DNA from: Streptomyces shenzhenensis
GTDB lineage: Bacteria; Actinomycetota; Actinomycetes; Streptomycetales; Streptomycetaceae
Direction of reading: 5' to 3'
DNA length: 64,000 bases
Assembly: GCF_003688995.1 (NCBI RefSeq)
Contig: NZ_PENI01000001.1
Coordinates: 496,001 to 560,000 of the forward strand
The translations under genes were made by a program, and so were the position numbers. Numbering within the stretch: position 1 is the stretch's first letter; every line of letters begins with the position of its first letter. Under the pieces are notes generated by a model. That model was given only the letters and a program-made list of their open reading frames with translations, was not told the DNA's origin and did not search any database. Of the stretch, positions 15,615 to 23,459 are shown piece by piece.

Positions 15615-16661
15615 TCAGGAGGTCTTGACCTGGATGCTGCCGCTCTTGATGCCGTCCTCGGCCTTCTTGAGCGCGGCCTGGAGGCCGGCGTCGCCCTGGA
15701 AGGTCGGGTTGGTGTCCGCGAGGCCCACGCCGCCGTTGTCCAGGGAGCCGCGGATCTCGCCCGTGAGCGGCTTCTTGTCCTTGATCACGGACTTGGCGAG
15801 GTCGTACACCGCGCCCTCGACGTTCTTCAGCGCCGAGGTCAGGATGGAGTCCTTGTACTTGGCCAGCGCGGACTGCTCGTACTGGTCGGAGTCGACGCCG
15901 ATCGCCCAGACCTTGTGCTCGGCGGCGGCCTTGATGACGCCCTGGCCGGAGAGACCGGCCGCGTGGTAGACGACGTCGGCACCGGCGTCGATCTGGCCGT
16001 TCGCGGCGTTCTCGCCCTTGTCGGGGCTGGAGAAGCCGCCCTCCTGGGCCGTCTCGGTCAGATACTGCTTCTCGATTTTGATCTTCGGGTTGACGGACTG
16101 GGCGCCCTGGACGAAGCCCGCCTCGAACTTGTGGATCAGCGGGATGTCGACGCCGCCGATGAAGCCGATGTGGTTCTTCTTGGTGGTCCTGGCCGCGGTC
16201 ACGCCCGCCAGGTAGGAGGACTGCTCCTCGTGGAAGACCATGTCGGCGACGTTCTTCGCCTTGATGGTGTCGTCGTCGATGATGCCGAAGGTGACCTTCG
16301 GGTACTTCGCGGCGACCTCCTTCACGGCGGGGGCGTAGGAGTAGCCGACGCCGATGATCGGGTTGTAGCCCTGCTTGGCCAGCGTCTCCAGGCGCTGCAC
16401 CTTGTCCGCGTCGGACTCGCCGTCCTGCGGCTCGATGTCCCGCCCGCCGATCTTGAATTCCTTCTCCGCCTTCTGCAAGCCGGCGTAGGCGGCGTCGTTG
16501 AACGACTGGTCGCCCTTGCCACCGACGTCGTACGCCAGGCCGATACCCTTGGACTCCCCGCCGCCCTTGGACGAGGTGGACGAGCTGCCGCAGGCGGAAA
16601 CGGTGACGGCGAGAGCTGCGGTTGCAACGCCTGCAACCGCGATACGGGACACCCGGCGCAT
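15615..16661 (-). CDS. BMP-family nucleoside-binding lipoprotein 1
   Basis: A 348-residue extracytoplasmic solute-binding lipoprotein of the BMP/PnrA (Med) family that captures purine or pyrimidine nucleosides for the adjacent ABC transporter. A signal peptide ends at the lipobox VSACG (Cys about residue 24). Family motifs include DVGGKGDQSFNDAAY, GVGYSYAPA, GFIGGVDIPLIHKFEAGF and GVDSDQY. The ATG has AAGGAG 10 bases upstream and a palindromic operator 56-67 bases upstream. It is a close paralogue of the gene immediately upstream, with a long stretch of almost identical DNA. Confidence 0.95.
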   Translation of the reverse strand: MRRVSRIAVAGVATAALAVTVSACGSSSTSSKGGGESKGIGLAYDVGGKGDQSFNDAAYAGLQKAEKEFKIGGRDIEPQDGESDADKVQRLETLAKQGYNPIIGVGYSYAPAVKEVAAKYPKVTFGIIDDDTIKAKNVADMVFHEEQSSYLAGVTAARTTKKNHIGFIGGVDIPLIHKFEAGFVQGAQSVNPKIKIEKQYLTETAQEGGFSSPDKGENAANGQIDAGADVVYHAAGLSGQGVIKAAAEHKVWAIGVDSDQYEQSALAKYKDSILTSALKNVEGAVYDLAKSVIKDKKPLTGEIRGSLDNGGVGLADTNPTFQGDAGLQAALKKAEDGIKSGSIQVKTS

Positions 16662-16716
16662 GGAACGAGACTCCTTCGTGCAAGCGCCCATTCCAGGCGC
16701 TGATTCCGCCGCAGCG

Positions 16717-16728
16717 TAACGCGCGTAG
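16717..16728. promoter_or_regulatory. Operator upstream of binding-protein gene 1
   Basis: TAACGCGCGTAG, one base different from the perfect palindrome found before add and the ATPase gene, inside a G-plus-C-rich leader. Confidence 0.7.
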
Positions 16729-16803
16729 ACGGGACGGAAAACCCCTTCTGTCCGGTCCGTTACCGAGCTGTGGCCACAGTCGCGGCCGTATCGACACACA
16801 GCA

Positions 16804-16834
16804 GTGCGCCCCTTGCGGGTGGCAAGGGGCGCAC
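16804..16834 (-). terminator. Terminator of binding-protein gene 2
   Basis: A perfect 13-base stem (GTGCGCCCCTTGC and its complement) with a 5-base loop lies about 50 bases past the stop codon, between the two binding-protein genes. This indicates they are separate transcription units. Confidence 0.85.
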
Positions 16835-16884
16835 GCTGGGACGATGTCCGCGCGGCCCGGCCGGCCGCGGTCAGCTCCGCGGGA

Positions 16885-17952
16885 TCACTGGGTGTCGACG
16901 GTGACCTTGCCGTCGATGATGTCCTGCTTGGCCTTGTCCACGGCGGCGACGACGTCCGTCATCGCCTTGTACTTGGGGTTGCTGTCGGCAAAGCCCACCC
17001 CGCCCGACTCGAGGTCGCCGCGCACCTCGCCGCTGAGCGGCTTGCCGTCGACGACGGACTTGGTGAGGTCGTAGACGGCACCGCCGACGTTCTTCAGGGC
17101 CGACCCGAGGATGTAGTCCTTGTACTCGGCCAGCGCGCTCTGCCCGTACTGGTCGGAGTCGACGCCGATCGCCCACACCTTGTGCTCGGCCGCGGCCTGG
17201 ATGACACCCTGGCCGGAGAGACCGGCCGCGTGATAGACGACGTCCGCGCCCGCCTCGACCTGACCGTTGGCCGCGTCCTTGCCCTTGTCGGGGCTGGAGA
17301 AGCCGCCCTCCTGGGCCGTCTGCGTCAGATACTGCTTCTCGATCTTGATCTTCGGGTTGACGGACTGGGCGCCCTGGACGAACCCGGCCTCGAACTTGTG
17401 GATCAGCGGGATGTCCACGCCGCCGATGAAGCCGATGTGGTTCTTCTTGGTGGTCCTGGCCGCGGCCACGCCCGCCAGATACGACGCCTGCTCCTCATGG
17501 AAGACCATGTCGGCGACGTTCTTCGCCTTGATGGTGTCGTCGTCGATGATGCCGAAGGTGACCTTCGGGTACTTCACGGCGACCTCCTTCACCGCCGGGG
17601 CGTAGGAGTAGCCGACGCCGATGATCGGGTTGTAGCCCTGCTTGGCCAGCGTCTCCAGGCGCTGCACCTTGTCCGCGTCGGACTCACCGTCCTGCGGCTC
17701 GATGTCCCGCCCGCCGATCTTGAATTCCTTCTCCGCCTTCTGCAAGCCGGCGTAGGCGGCGTCGTTGAACGACTGGTCGCCCTTGCCACCGACGTCGTAC
17801 GCCAGGCCGATGCCCTTGCCCGCGTACGTGCCGTCGTCGGACGAGCCCGCGGAATCGCTGCTCGACTTGCCGCATCCGGCGGCCGCGAGGGCGACGACCG
17901 CGACGGCCACCGCGACTTGGGAGAACCTCGTCCTCCGAGAGTTCAGACGCAC
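16885..17952 (-). CDS. BMP-family nucleoside-binding lipoprotein 2
   Basis: A 355-residue paralogue of the downstream binding protein, with signal peptide and lipobox AAAGCG (Cys about residue 27), DVGGKGDQSFNDAAY, GVGYSYAPA and GFIGGVDIPLIHKFEAGF. Start is GTG at 17952 (VRLNSRRTRF) because AAGGGG ends 8 bases before it; the GTG three codons upstream overlaps that ribosome site. Differences from copy 1 are concentrated in the N-terminal linker and in the last third. It has its own operator and its own terminator, so both paralogues seem to be controlled alike but made separately; they may differ in nucleoside preference. Confidence 0.95.
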   Translation of the reverse strand: MRLNSRRTRFSQVAVAVAVVALAAAGCGKSSSDSAGSSDDGTYAGKGIGLAYDVGGKGDQSFNDAAYAGLQKAEKEFKIGGRDIEPQDGESDADKVQRLETLAKQGYNPIIGVGYSYAPAVKEVAVKYPKVTFGIIDDDTIKAKNVADMVFHEEQASYLAGVAAARTTKKNHIGFIGGVDIPLIHKFEAGFVQGAQSVNPKIKIEKQYLTQTAQEGGFSSPDKGKDAANGQVEAGADVVYHAAGLSGQGVIQAAAEHKVWAIGVDSDQYGQSALAEYKDYILGSALKNVGGAVYDLTKSVVDGKPLSGEVRGDLESGGVGFADSNPKYKAMTDVVAAVDKAKQDIIDGKVTVDTQ

Positions 17953-18038
17953 AGCAAGCACCCCTTCGTCCCCACGGCACCGTCACCGGTCCGCTGCTTC
18001 CCCTATGTGCCGCCTCTGGTGGCGATTTCGGCGCACAG

Positions 18039-18050
18039 TAACGCGCGTAG
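18039..18050. promoter_or_regulatory. Operator upstream of binding-protein gene 2
   Basis: TAACGCGCGTAG, identical to the site before binding-protein gene 1 and embedded in the same flanking context (G-C-A-C/G-A-G before it). Confidence 0.7.
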
Positions 18051-18149
18051 AAGGGGAGGGGAACGGGGTTGCACCCGGCCGTTATCGATTCGTGCCGCCC
18101 CTGGGTTACAACCATGCATCACGGGTTACGCCCGGGTGACACAAGGGGA

Positions 18150-18178
18150 CGAAGGGGTGCCGATCCGGCACCCCTTCG
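18150..18178 (-). terminator. Terminator of the amidohydrolase gene
   Basis: A perfect 13-base stem (CGAAGGGGTGCCG and its complement) with a 3-base loop, 12 bases beyond the stop codon. Confidence 0.85.
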
Positions 18179-18190
18179 GTCCGCGGGCCG

Positions 18191-19417
18191 CTACCGTCCC
18201 GCGTCGAGCAGAGCGGCGGCGGTGAACAGCTCCACGCCCACCGCGATGGCGTACTCGTCCACGTCGAAGTCGCCCTGGTGCAGATCGCGCACCTGGCGCT
18301 CCCCGGGCGGGCGCACGCCGAGCCGGGCCATGGCCCCCGGCACCTGCTCCAGGTACCAGGAGAAGTCCTCGCCGCCGAGGCTCTGCTCGGTGCCCTCGAC
18401 GGACTCCGCGCCGCGCCGGGCGACCATGGCGTCGCGCAGCAGTTCGGTCATCGCCGGGTCGTTGACGACGGGCGGCACCCCGCGCACATAGGTGATCTCC
18501 GACTTCGCCCGGTGCAGCGTCGCGATCTCGTCGATGGCGGCGTGCACCACGTCGGGGGCCAGCCGCCAGGCCGCGAGGTCCAGGCAGCGCACCGTGCCGG
18601 ACAGCTCGGCGTGCTGCGGGATCACGTTCGGCGCGTGCCCCGACTCGATCCGCCCCCAGGTCACGGCGAGCCCGCCGCGGCTGTCCACCCGCCGGGCCAC
18701 CAGCGCGGGCACGTCGACGGCGACTCGGGCCGCGGCGGTCACCAGGTCGGTGGTGAGATGGGGCCGGGCGGTGTGCCCGCCGGGCCCGTCGAGGGCCACC
18801 TCAAGCCGGTCGCAGGCGCTGGTGATCGCGCCCTCCCGCAGCCCGATCCGGCCGGCGTCCACCCGCGGGTCGCAGTGCACGGCGATGATCCGCCCCACCC
18901 CGTCGAGCACGCCGGACTCGATGGCGTCGGCGGCGCCGCCGGGCAGCACCTCCTCGGCGGGCTGGAAGATCAGCCGGACGGGCCGCGGCAGCAGCCCCTG
19001 CCGGTGCAGCTCGGCGAGGACCAGCCCGGTCCCCAGCACCACGGTGGTGTGCACGTCGTGCCCGCAGGCGTGGGCGCGGTCCGGCACGGTCGAGCGGTAG
19101 GCGCACTCGCTCTTGGTGTCCGGGATGGGCAGGGCGTCGATGTCGGCGCGCAGCGCGAGAACGGGCCCGGGGGCGGCCCCCTCCCCCACACCGATGTCAC
19201 AGACGAGACCGGTTCCGAGGGCCAGGACGCGGGGTTCGAGTCCGGCCTGTTCGAGCCGGGCCTTGATCGCCGCGGTCGTACGGAACTCCTGGTTGCCGAG
19301 TTCGGGGTGCATGTGCAGGTCGCGCCGGAACGCCACCAGCTCGGCGTAGAGCGCCTCGCTCAGCGTGCCGGGAAGCACGGCACCCTCGGGAAGTTCGGCC
19401 TCGGACTCTCTGGACAT
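18191..19417 (-). CDS. M20-family amidohydrolase (peptidase M20D, AbgB/HipO-like)
   Basis: A 408-residue cytosolic metal-dependent amidohydrolase of the hippurate/N-acyl-amino-acid hydrolase group. Metal ligands appear in HMHPELGNQE, ACGHDVHTT (His and Asp) and QPAEEVLPGG (catalytic Glu pair), with GGHTARPH beginning the lid domain and a late GGEDFSWYL. The ATG of MSRESEAEL is preferred, with AGAGGG 11 bases upstream; a GTG four codons earlier overlaps that site. The substrate cannot be told from sequence. It follows the nucleoside cluster in the same orientation but is separated from it by a strong terminator and has no copy of the operator. Confidence 0.88.
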   Translation of the reverse strand: MSRESEAELPEGAVLPGTLSEALYAELVAFRRDLHMHPELGNQEFRTTAAIKARLEQAGLEPRVLALGTGLVCDIGVGEGAAPGPVLALRADIDALPIPDTKSECAYRSTVPDRAHACGHDVHTTVVLGTGLVLAELHRQGLLPRPVRLIFQPAEEVLPGGAADAIESGVLDGVGRIIAVHCDPRVDAGRIGLREGAITSACDRLEVALDGPGGHTARPHLTTDLVTAAARVAVDVPALVARRVDSRGGLAVTWGRIESGHAPNVIPQHAELSGTVRCLDLAAWRLAPDVVHAAIDEIATLHRAKSEITYVRGVPPVVNDPAMTELLRDAMVARRGAESVEGTEQSLGGEDFSWYLEQVPGAMARLGVRPPGERQVRDLHQGDFDVDEYAIAVGVELFTAAALLDAGR

Positions 19418-19429
19418 CAGTTGGTTCAC

Positions 19430-19688
19430 CCTCTGAAGGGTAGGCCGACCGACCGGTCAACTGCCCCTCGATCAACAAAACTTCAGCCCGTCAGGCGAAG
19501 ATATTCTGACCACTGGGCGCATAGCTGTCGACAAAGGTGGGTAAACTCGCCCGTCCGCCGACCGTGTCGATCATGAACCCGGTGGTTTCTCCCTCCACGG
19601 ATACCACGTCCGGCCTCCGCCGGGCCGGGAACGTCCACCCACCGAAACCTCCGCCCCGGGCGCCGCGGCGCCGGTAGCCTGCGCCTAC
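19430..19688. other. Divergent intergenic region between amidohydrolase and methyltransferase
   Basis: No gene is seen in these 259 bases. They are noticeably more AT-rich around 19480-19560 than the flanks and should hold the promoters of both divergent genes. No operator-like palindrome longer than 6 bp was found. Confidence 0.5.
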
Positions 19689-20354
19689 GTGACCGACTCC
19701 ACCCCGGATTTCCTTCAGGCCACCCGTTCCGCCTACGACACCATCGCCCGGGACTACACGGCCCACGTGCCGGACGGGCTCGGGGAGAGCCCGCTGGATG
19801 TGGCCCAGCTCACCGCCTTCGCCGAGCTGGTGCGGGCGAACGGCCCCGCCCCGGTCGCCGACCTCGGCAGCGGCCCCGGATACGTCACCGCGCGGCTGCA
19901 CGCGCTGGGCGTGCCGGTGTTCGGGATCGACGTCTCCCCGCGCATGGTCGCGCTCGCCCGGGCGGCGCACCCCGGCATCCGCTTCCACGTCGGCTCGATG
20001 ACACGCCTGGACCTGCCGGACGAGACCCTCGGCGGCGCGCTCGCGCTCTACTCGACCATCCATGTGCCCGACGACCACCTGCCGGCCGTGTTCGCGGAGG
20101 TCCACCGCACGCTGGTGCCCGGCGGCCAGGTGCTGCTGGGCTTCCAGTCGGGCGCGGCGGACGGCCGTACGCGGCTCACCGAGCGGTACGGCCACGAGAT
20201 CTCACTCGATTACCACTGGCGCACCCCGGAGACCGTCTGCGGTCTGCTCACCGCCGCCGGGCTGGAGCCCCGCGCCCGCCTCGTACGCGAGCCCGAGGCC
20301 GAGCAGAGACTCCCCCGGGCGTTCGTCCTCGCCCGCAAGCCGGCACCTGCGTAG
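19689..20354 (+). CDS. Class I SAM-dependent methyltransferase
   Basis: A 221-residue methyltransferase with the Rossmann-type SAM site: motif I VADLGSGPGYVTARL (about residue 57), acidic end of strand 2 FGIDVSPRMV, motif II-like LDLPDETLGGALALYSTIHVP and motif III LVPGGQVLLGFQ. Small proteins of this kind methylate diverse metabolites; nothing identifies the substrate. Start is GTG; the strand is isolated, with a divergent amidohydrolase before it and a convergent deacetylase after it, so there is no operon context. Confidence 0.85.
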   Translation: MTDSTPDFLQATRSAYDTIARDYTAHVPDGLGESPLDVAQLTAFAELVRANGPAPVADLGSGPGYVTARLHALGVPVFGIDVSPRMVALARAAHPGIRFHVGSMTRLDLPDETLGGALALYSTIHVPDDHLPAVFAEVHRTLVPGGQVLLGFQSGAADGRTRLTERYGHEISLDYHWRTPETVCGLLTAAGLEPRARLVREPEAEQRLPRAFVLARKPAPA

Positions 20355-20373
20355 CCCGCACGCTCCGTCCGGC

Positions 20374-21147
20374 TCAGCGCACCGGGAAGCCGAAGGAGCG
20401 GCCCTGTTCCTTGAGCCGGGGGAGGATCCGGCGCAGGGCGTCGACGGTCTGGGAGCGGTCACCGCCCGCGTCGTGGAAGAGGAGTGTCGGCCCGTTGGGC
20501 AGTTCCCGCTCGACGGTGGCGACGATGGCGTCCGCGCCCGGCCGCTCGAAGTCCTTGGTGTCCACGTTCCAGCCGAGCGGGCGCATGCCCCGGGAGGCGG
20601 CCAGTTTGCGGCTGTAGGGGGTGAAGGCTCCGCCGGGTGCCCGGTAGTACATCGGCCGTACGCCCCCGGACGCCTCGGTGATCATGCGTTCGGCGTCGAG
20701 CATCTGCTGCGACTGGTACGCCTGGGGCTTGGTGTCCATGGTGGTGTCGTGCGACACCGTGTGGTCGCACAGCCGGTGACCGGCCGCCACCACCTTCTTC
20801 ACGAGGTCCGGGTGGGCCTGTGCCTGCGTCCCCACCATGCAGAACGTGGCCTTCGCCCCGTACTCCCGCAGCACGTCCAGCATCTGAGGGGTCCACACGG
20901 GGTCGGGGCCGTCGTCGATGGTGATGTTGACGCCGTTCTCCCCCTTGTCCGAGGAGTGCGCGATGGTCACGTCCACCGGCGTGACCTCGCTGACCGGTGC
21001 GGCCGACGCGGCGGCATGCGGTGACGGGCTGCCGACGGCTCCGGCCTGCGCGGTCCACACCGAGGCACCGGCGGCCAGCACCGTCACCCCGAACGCCGCG
21101 CCGACCATCTTGCCGTACCAACCCCGCTTGGCGCCGTGCCGTGTCAT
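20374..21147 (-). CDS. Polysaccharide deacetylase (NodB-domain), exported
   Basis: A 257-residue membrane-anchored or secreted carbohydrate esterase family 4 enzyme that removes N-acetyl groups from peptidoglycan or chitin-like glycans. After a signal-anchor (MVGAAFGVTVLAAGASVWT) the NodB domain shows motif 1 TIDDGPDP, motif 2 H-T-V-S-H with the two zinc His, motif 3 RAPGGAF, and a C-terminal LLFHDAGG. All catalytic motifs are intact. ATG of MTRHGAK is chosen because it places a proper signal sequence at the N-terminus; an upstream ATG adds 18 residues without a better ribosome site. Confidence 0.88.
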   Translation of the reverse strand: MTRHGAKRGWYGKMVGAAFGVTVLAAGASVWTAQAGAVGSPSPHAAASAAPVSEVTPVDVTIAHSSDKGENGVNITIDDGPDPVWTPQMLDVLREYGAKATFCMVGTQAQAHPDLVKKVVAAGHRLCDHTVSHDTTMDTKPQAYQSQQMLDAERMITEASGGVRPMYYRAPGGAFTPYSRKLAASRGMRPLGWNVDTKDFERPGADAIVATVERELPNGPTLLFHDAGGDRSQTVDALRRILPRLKEQGRSFGFPVR

Positions 21148-21326
21148 CCCCGCCCCGCTCTCCCGCAGTTCCTCGCCGGTCCTGGTCGCCTCCGGCCACA
21201 TGACAGGACGAGGGGCGGTGGCCAGGGGATGCGTCTGTTACCGAGCGCGGACACTTCCGGGGGAGTTCGCGGACAACTCGACCGGGCTGAGCGGCTCTTA
21301 GGGCACCGTCGCCGTACAAACTGGGG

Positions 21327-21635
21327 TCACCTGTGGTGGGGCGGGCCGGTGCGTGGGGCGTCTCCCCATGGCGCGGTCCAGGACAGCCGCGAGCGCGGGC
21401 GATCTCGGGCCGGAGCAGTTTCGTGCCACCGGGCGTTCTTCTCCCGGTGGCGGGCTGCCAATGGCGGCGTGTTCACGATCAGGCGGGTGAGACGCCGGGT
21501 GCGATCGTCGTGGGCTTCGTACTGCTCGATCAGCAGATCGAGCGCGCGCCGCGTGGCGACCCAGGCCGCGTCACGCAGGCGCTCACCGGACTCGACGCCG
21601 ATAGTGACGAACCCGGTGCGGCCGGCGCCGCCGGT
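21327..21635 (-). pseudogene. Start-less open frame with coding bias, probable gene remnant
   Basis: A 102-codon open frame with strong G/C at third positions and plausible protein sequence (for example VESGERLRDAAWVATRR and LDLLIEQYEAHDDRT), yet no ATG, GTG or TTG occurs in its first two thirds and an in-frame TGA lies directly upstream. A one-base shift would join it to a GTG just after the small Cys-rich gene. I read it as a frameshifted or 5'-truncated gene of unknown family; it is downstream of, and nearly abuts, the Cys-rich gene. Confidence 0.45.
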
Positions 21636-21647
21636 TCACGGCAGCCC

Positions 21648-21866
21648 TCACGGTGATTTCTGCCTCCGGGACTGCATGTACACGGCCCTCGCATGGGCAC
21701 AGGCCACGGCGACCGAGGCGAAGCCCGGAGGCGCCAGCTCGGCACAGCCGGGATGCGCCCAGTACGCCCAGCCCGGCCCGCTGGCGGCCTCCTCATGACC
21801 GAGGTGGACGGCGGCGCCCAGGCCGGTGGTCGTCTCCTCGCAGACACGGCACATGTGAACGATCAC
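21648..21866 (-). CDS. Small Cys/His-containing protein, possible zinc-binding
   Basis: A 72-residue protein (68 if the internal ATG is used) that opens with VIVHMCRVCEE and later has H-P-G-C, giving a C-x2-C ... H-x2-C arrangement typical of a single treble-clef or ribbon zinc site. Short proteins of this type are common next to HTH regulators in streptomycetes. GGAGG lies 3 bases before the GTG and 15 before the ATG, so the start is uncertain. It is divergent from a large HTH regulator 296 bases away. Function unknown. Confidence 0.6.
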   Translation of the reverse strand: MIVHMCRVCEETTTGLGAAVHLGHEEAASGPGWAYWAHPGCAELAPPGFASVAVACAHARAVYMQSRRQKSP

Positions 21867-22162
21867 TGCCCTCCGGCACGGCGGGCCGGCACGAGTACGG
21901 CTTTCGCCTGCGGCCCCGGGCCGAGCAGCAGGGCCGCCGTGGCCCGCATCGTGGCAACGTCCGGCGGGGTTTGTTCCTGCCCTGCCGCGGCAGGCGGGCG
22001 GGCTGTAGCTTTCACGTGTCGGCGCTCCCTCAAAGCGTTGGCCACGGTCGCGGGGGTCCGGCATTTCCGGAAGCTCCATCGAATCGTTCGGGGCAGAACC
22101 GGGAGAGGAGCCGCGCAGGGGGCCAGGGAGGGGCCACACTCGAAGGGAGAGGGGGCCGACGG
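21867..22162. other. Intergenic region upstream of the HTH regulator
   Basis: These 296 bases carry no convincing gene. They should contain the divergent promoters of the Cys-rich protein and the HTH regulator. GGGAGAGGG close to 22150 is the likely ribosome site of the latter. Confidence 0.5.
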
Positions 22163-23404
22163 ATGAAGGATGCACGGCGACGGCAGTTCGGGGCGTACTT
22201 GGCACGGCTGAGGCACGATGCTCATAAGAGTCAGAGGCAGCTTGCCGCCATGCTGTGCATCGTCTCGGACACGCAGTCACTCACGCGGAACGACGTCTCC
22301 CGATGGGAGCGCGGAGGACGCATTCCGGATTCCTGGCTCCCGTTCATCGCGGAAGTCCTGGGAGCTCCTGCCGTAGAGCTGGAACGGGCCGCTGCCTACG
22401 CCCGAGGTGAGTTGGAAGCAACTCCGTTCGGGGCCGCCGTGGTCCTCGCGGAGCTGATCCCGCCCGGTGATGCACTCACACCACTGCCCACCCCGATCGG
22501 CCGCCGCGTCGGCGGCGATGACGTGGCACGCCTCGCCGCCCGCGTGCACGGCTTCCGGCTCGCTGACGACGTACTGGCCGGGGGCGACCTCTTGGCGCCC
22601 GTATTCCGGGAACTCAATGCGGCAATGCGGCTGTACCGCGAGAGCACACACACGGAAGCCGTCGCCGGCGCACTGCTGACCCAGGTCGGCGAACTGGCCC
22701 AGATCGCTGGATGGATCGCCAGCGACGCCGGGCAGCACGCACAGGCTGAGCGCGCGTATCGCATCGGGATCGAAGCGGCACGGCAGGCGGATGATCCCCC
22801 GCTGGTGGCGAACCTCGCAGGAAGCCTTGCCTACCAACTCAGCAATACCGGACACGAGCGCGCCGGGCTTGATCTCGCCCGTGCTGCCGTGGACGAAGCC
22901 GGGCGGGACGCCCCCGCCAAGACGCGTGCGTTGTTCTTTGACCGCGTGGCGTGGGCTCATACGCGCGCCGGAGAGGCGCAGCCCGCCATGCAGGCACTCG
23001 GGCAGGCGCACGACGCACTCGCAGAAGCCGACGACAGGGCGCCTCAGTGGGCGTACTGGGTGAGCAGGGAAGAGCTTGAGGTGATGGACGCCCGGGTCTT
23101 CACCGAACTGCACCGTCCGTTGCGCGCGGTTCCGTTGTTGGCCGACGTTCTGAGTCGGTACGACGCCACGCACGCACGAGAGGTCGTCTTGTACCGCTCA
23201 TGGCTTGCCGTGGCCCTTGCCGACGCCAACGAACCGGAGCAGGCAGCCGAGGAAGCCCGACGTGTCGTCTCCGCGTCGGTGAACATGTCGAGCGACCGCA
23301 CCGCGTCACGGGCTCGTGTCGTACTTCATCGGCTCCGGGATTTTGCGGGAGTGCCCGAGGTTCGCAACTTGCTTCACGATCACGGACATCTGCTCAGCGC
23401 ATAG
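22163..23404 (+). CDS. XRE-type HTH regulator with TPR-like C-terminal region
   Basis: A 413-residue regulator. An HTH_3-type domain spans residues 5-70 (QFGAYLARLRHDAHKSQRQLAAML ... LTRNDVSRWERGGRIPDSWLP), followed by about 320 residues of Ala-rich helical repeats typical of TPR sensor regions (for example AQAERAYRIGIEAARQADD and EQAAEEARRVV). Such proteins resemble the SARP/AfsR-like and quorum-type regulators that bind peptides or partner proteins through the TPR part. Codon third positions are less GC-rich than in neighbouring core genes, suggesting acquisition. It is a paralogue of the convergent gene immediately downstream. Confidence 0.8.
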   Translation: MKDARRRQFGAYLARLRHDAHKSQRQLAAMLCIVSDTQSLTRNDVSRWERGGRIPDSWLPFIAEVLGAPAVELERAAAYARGELEATPFGAAVVLAELIPPGDALTPLPTPIGRRVGGDDVARLAARVHGFRLADDVLAGGDLLAPVFRELNAAMRLYRESTHTEAVAGALLTQVGELAQIAGWIASDAGQHAQAERAYRIGIEAARQADDPPLVANLAGSLAYQLSNTGHERAGLDLARAAVDEAGRDAPAKTRALFFDRVAWAHTRAGEAQPAMQALGQAHDALAEADDRAPQWAYWVSREELEVMDARVFTELHRPLRAVPLLADVLSRYDATHAREVVLYRSWLAVALADANEPEQAAEEARRVVSASVNMSSDRTASRARVVLHRLRDFAGVPEVRNLLHDHGHLLSA

Positions 23405-23459
23405 GGGCGGCTGCGGCGCGGCCGTTGCTGTCTGAGCGGAACTTCCCGCTGTGCAAGGC

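Noticed and set aside
22277..23173. Minus-strand frame of 298 codons inside the HTH regulator gene
   Set aside because: Antisense to an ORF with HTH and repeat domains; no start signal.
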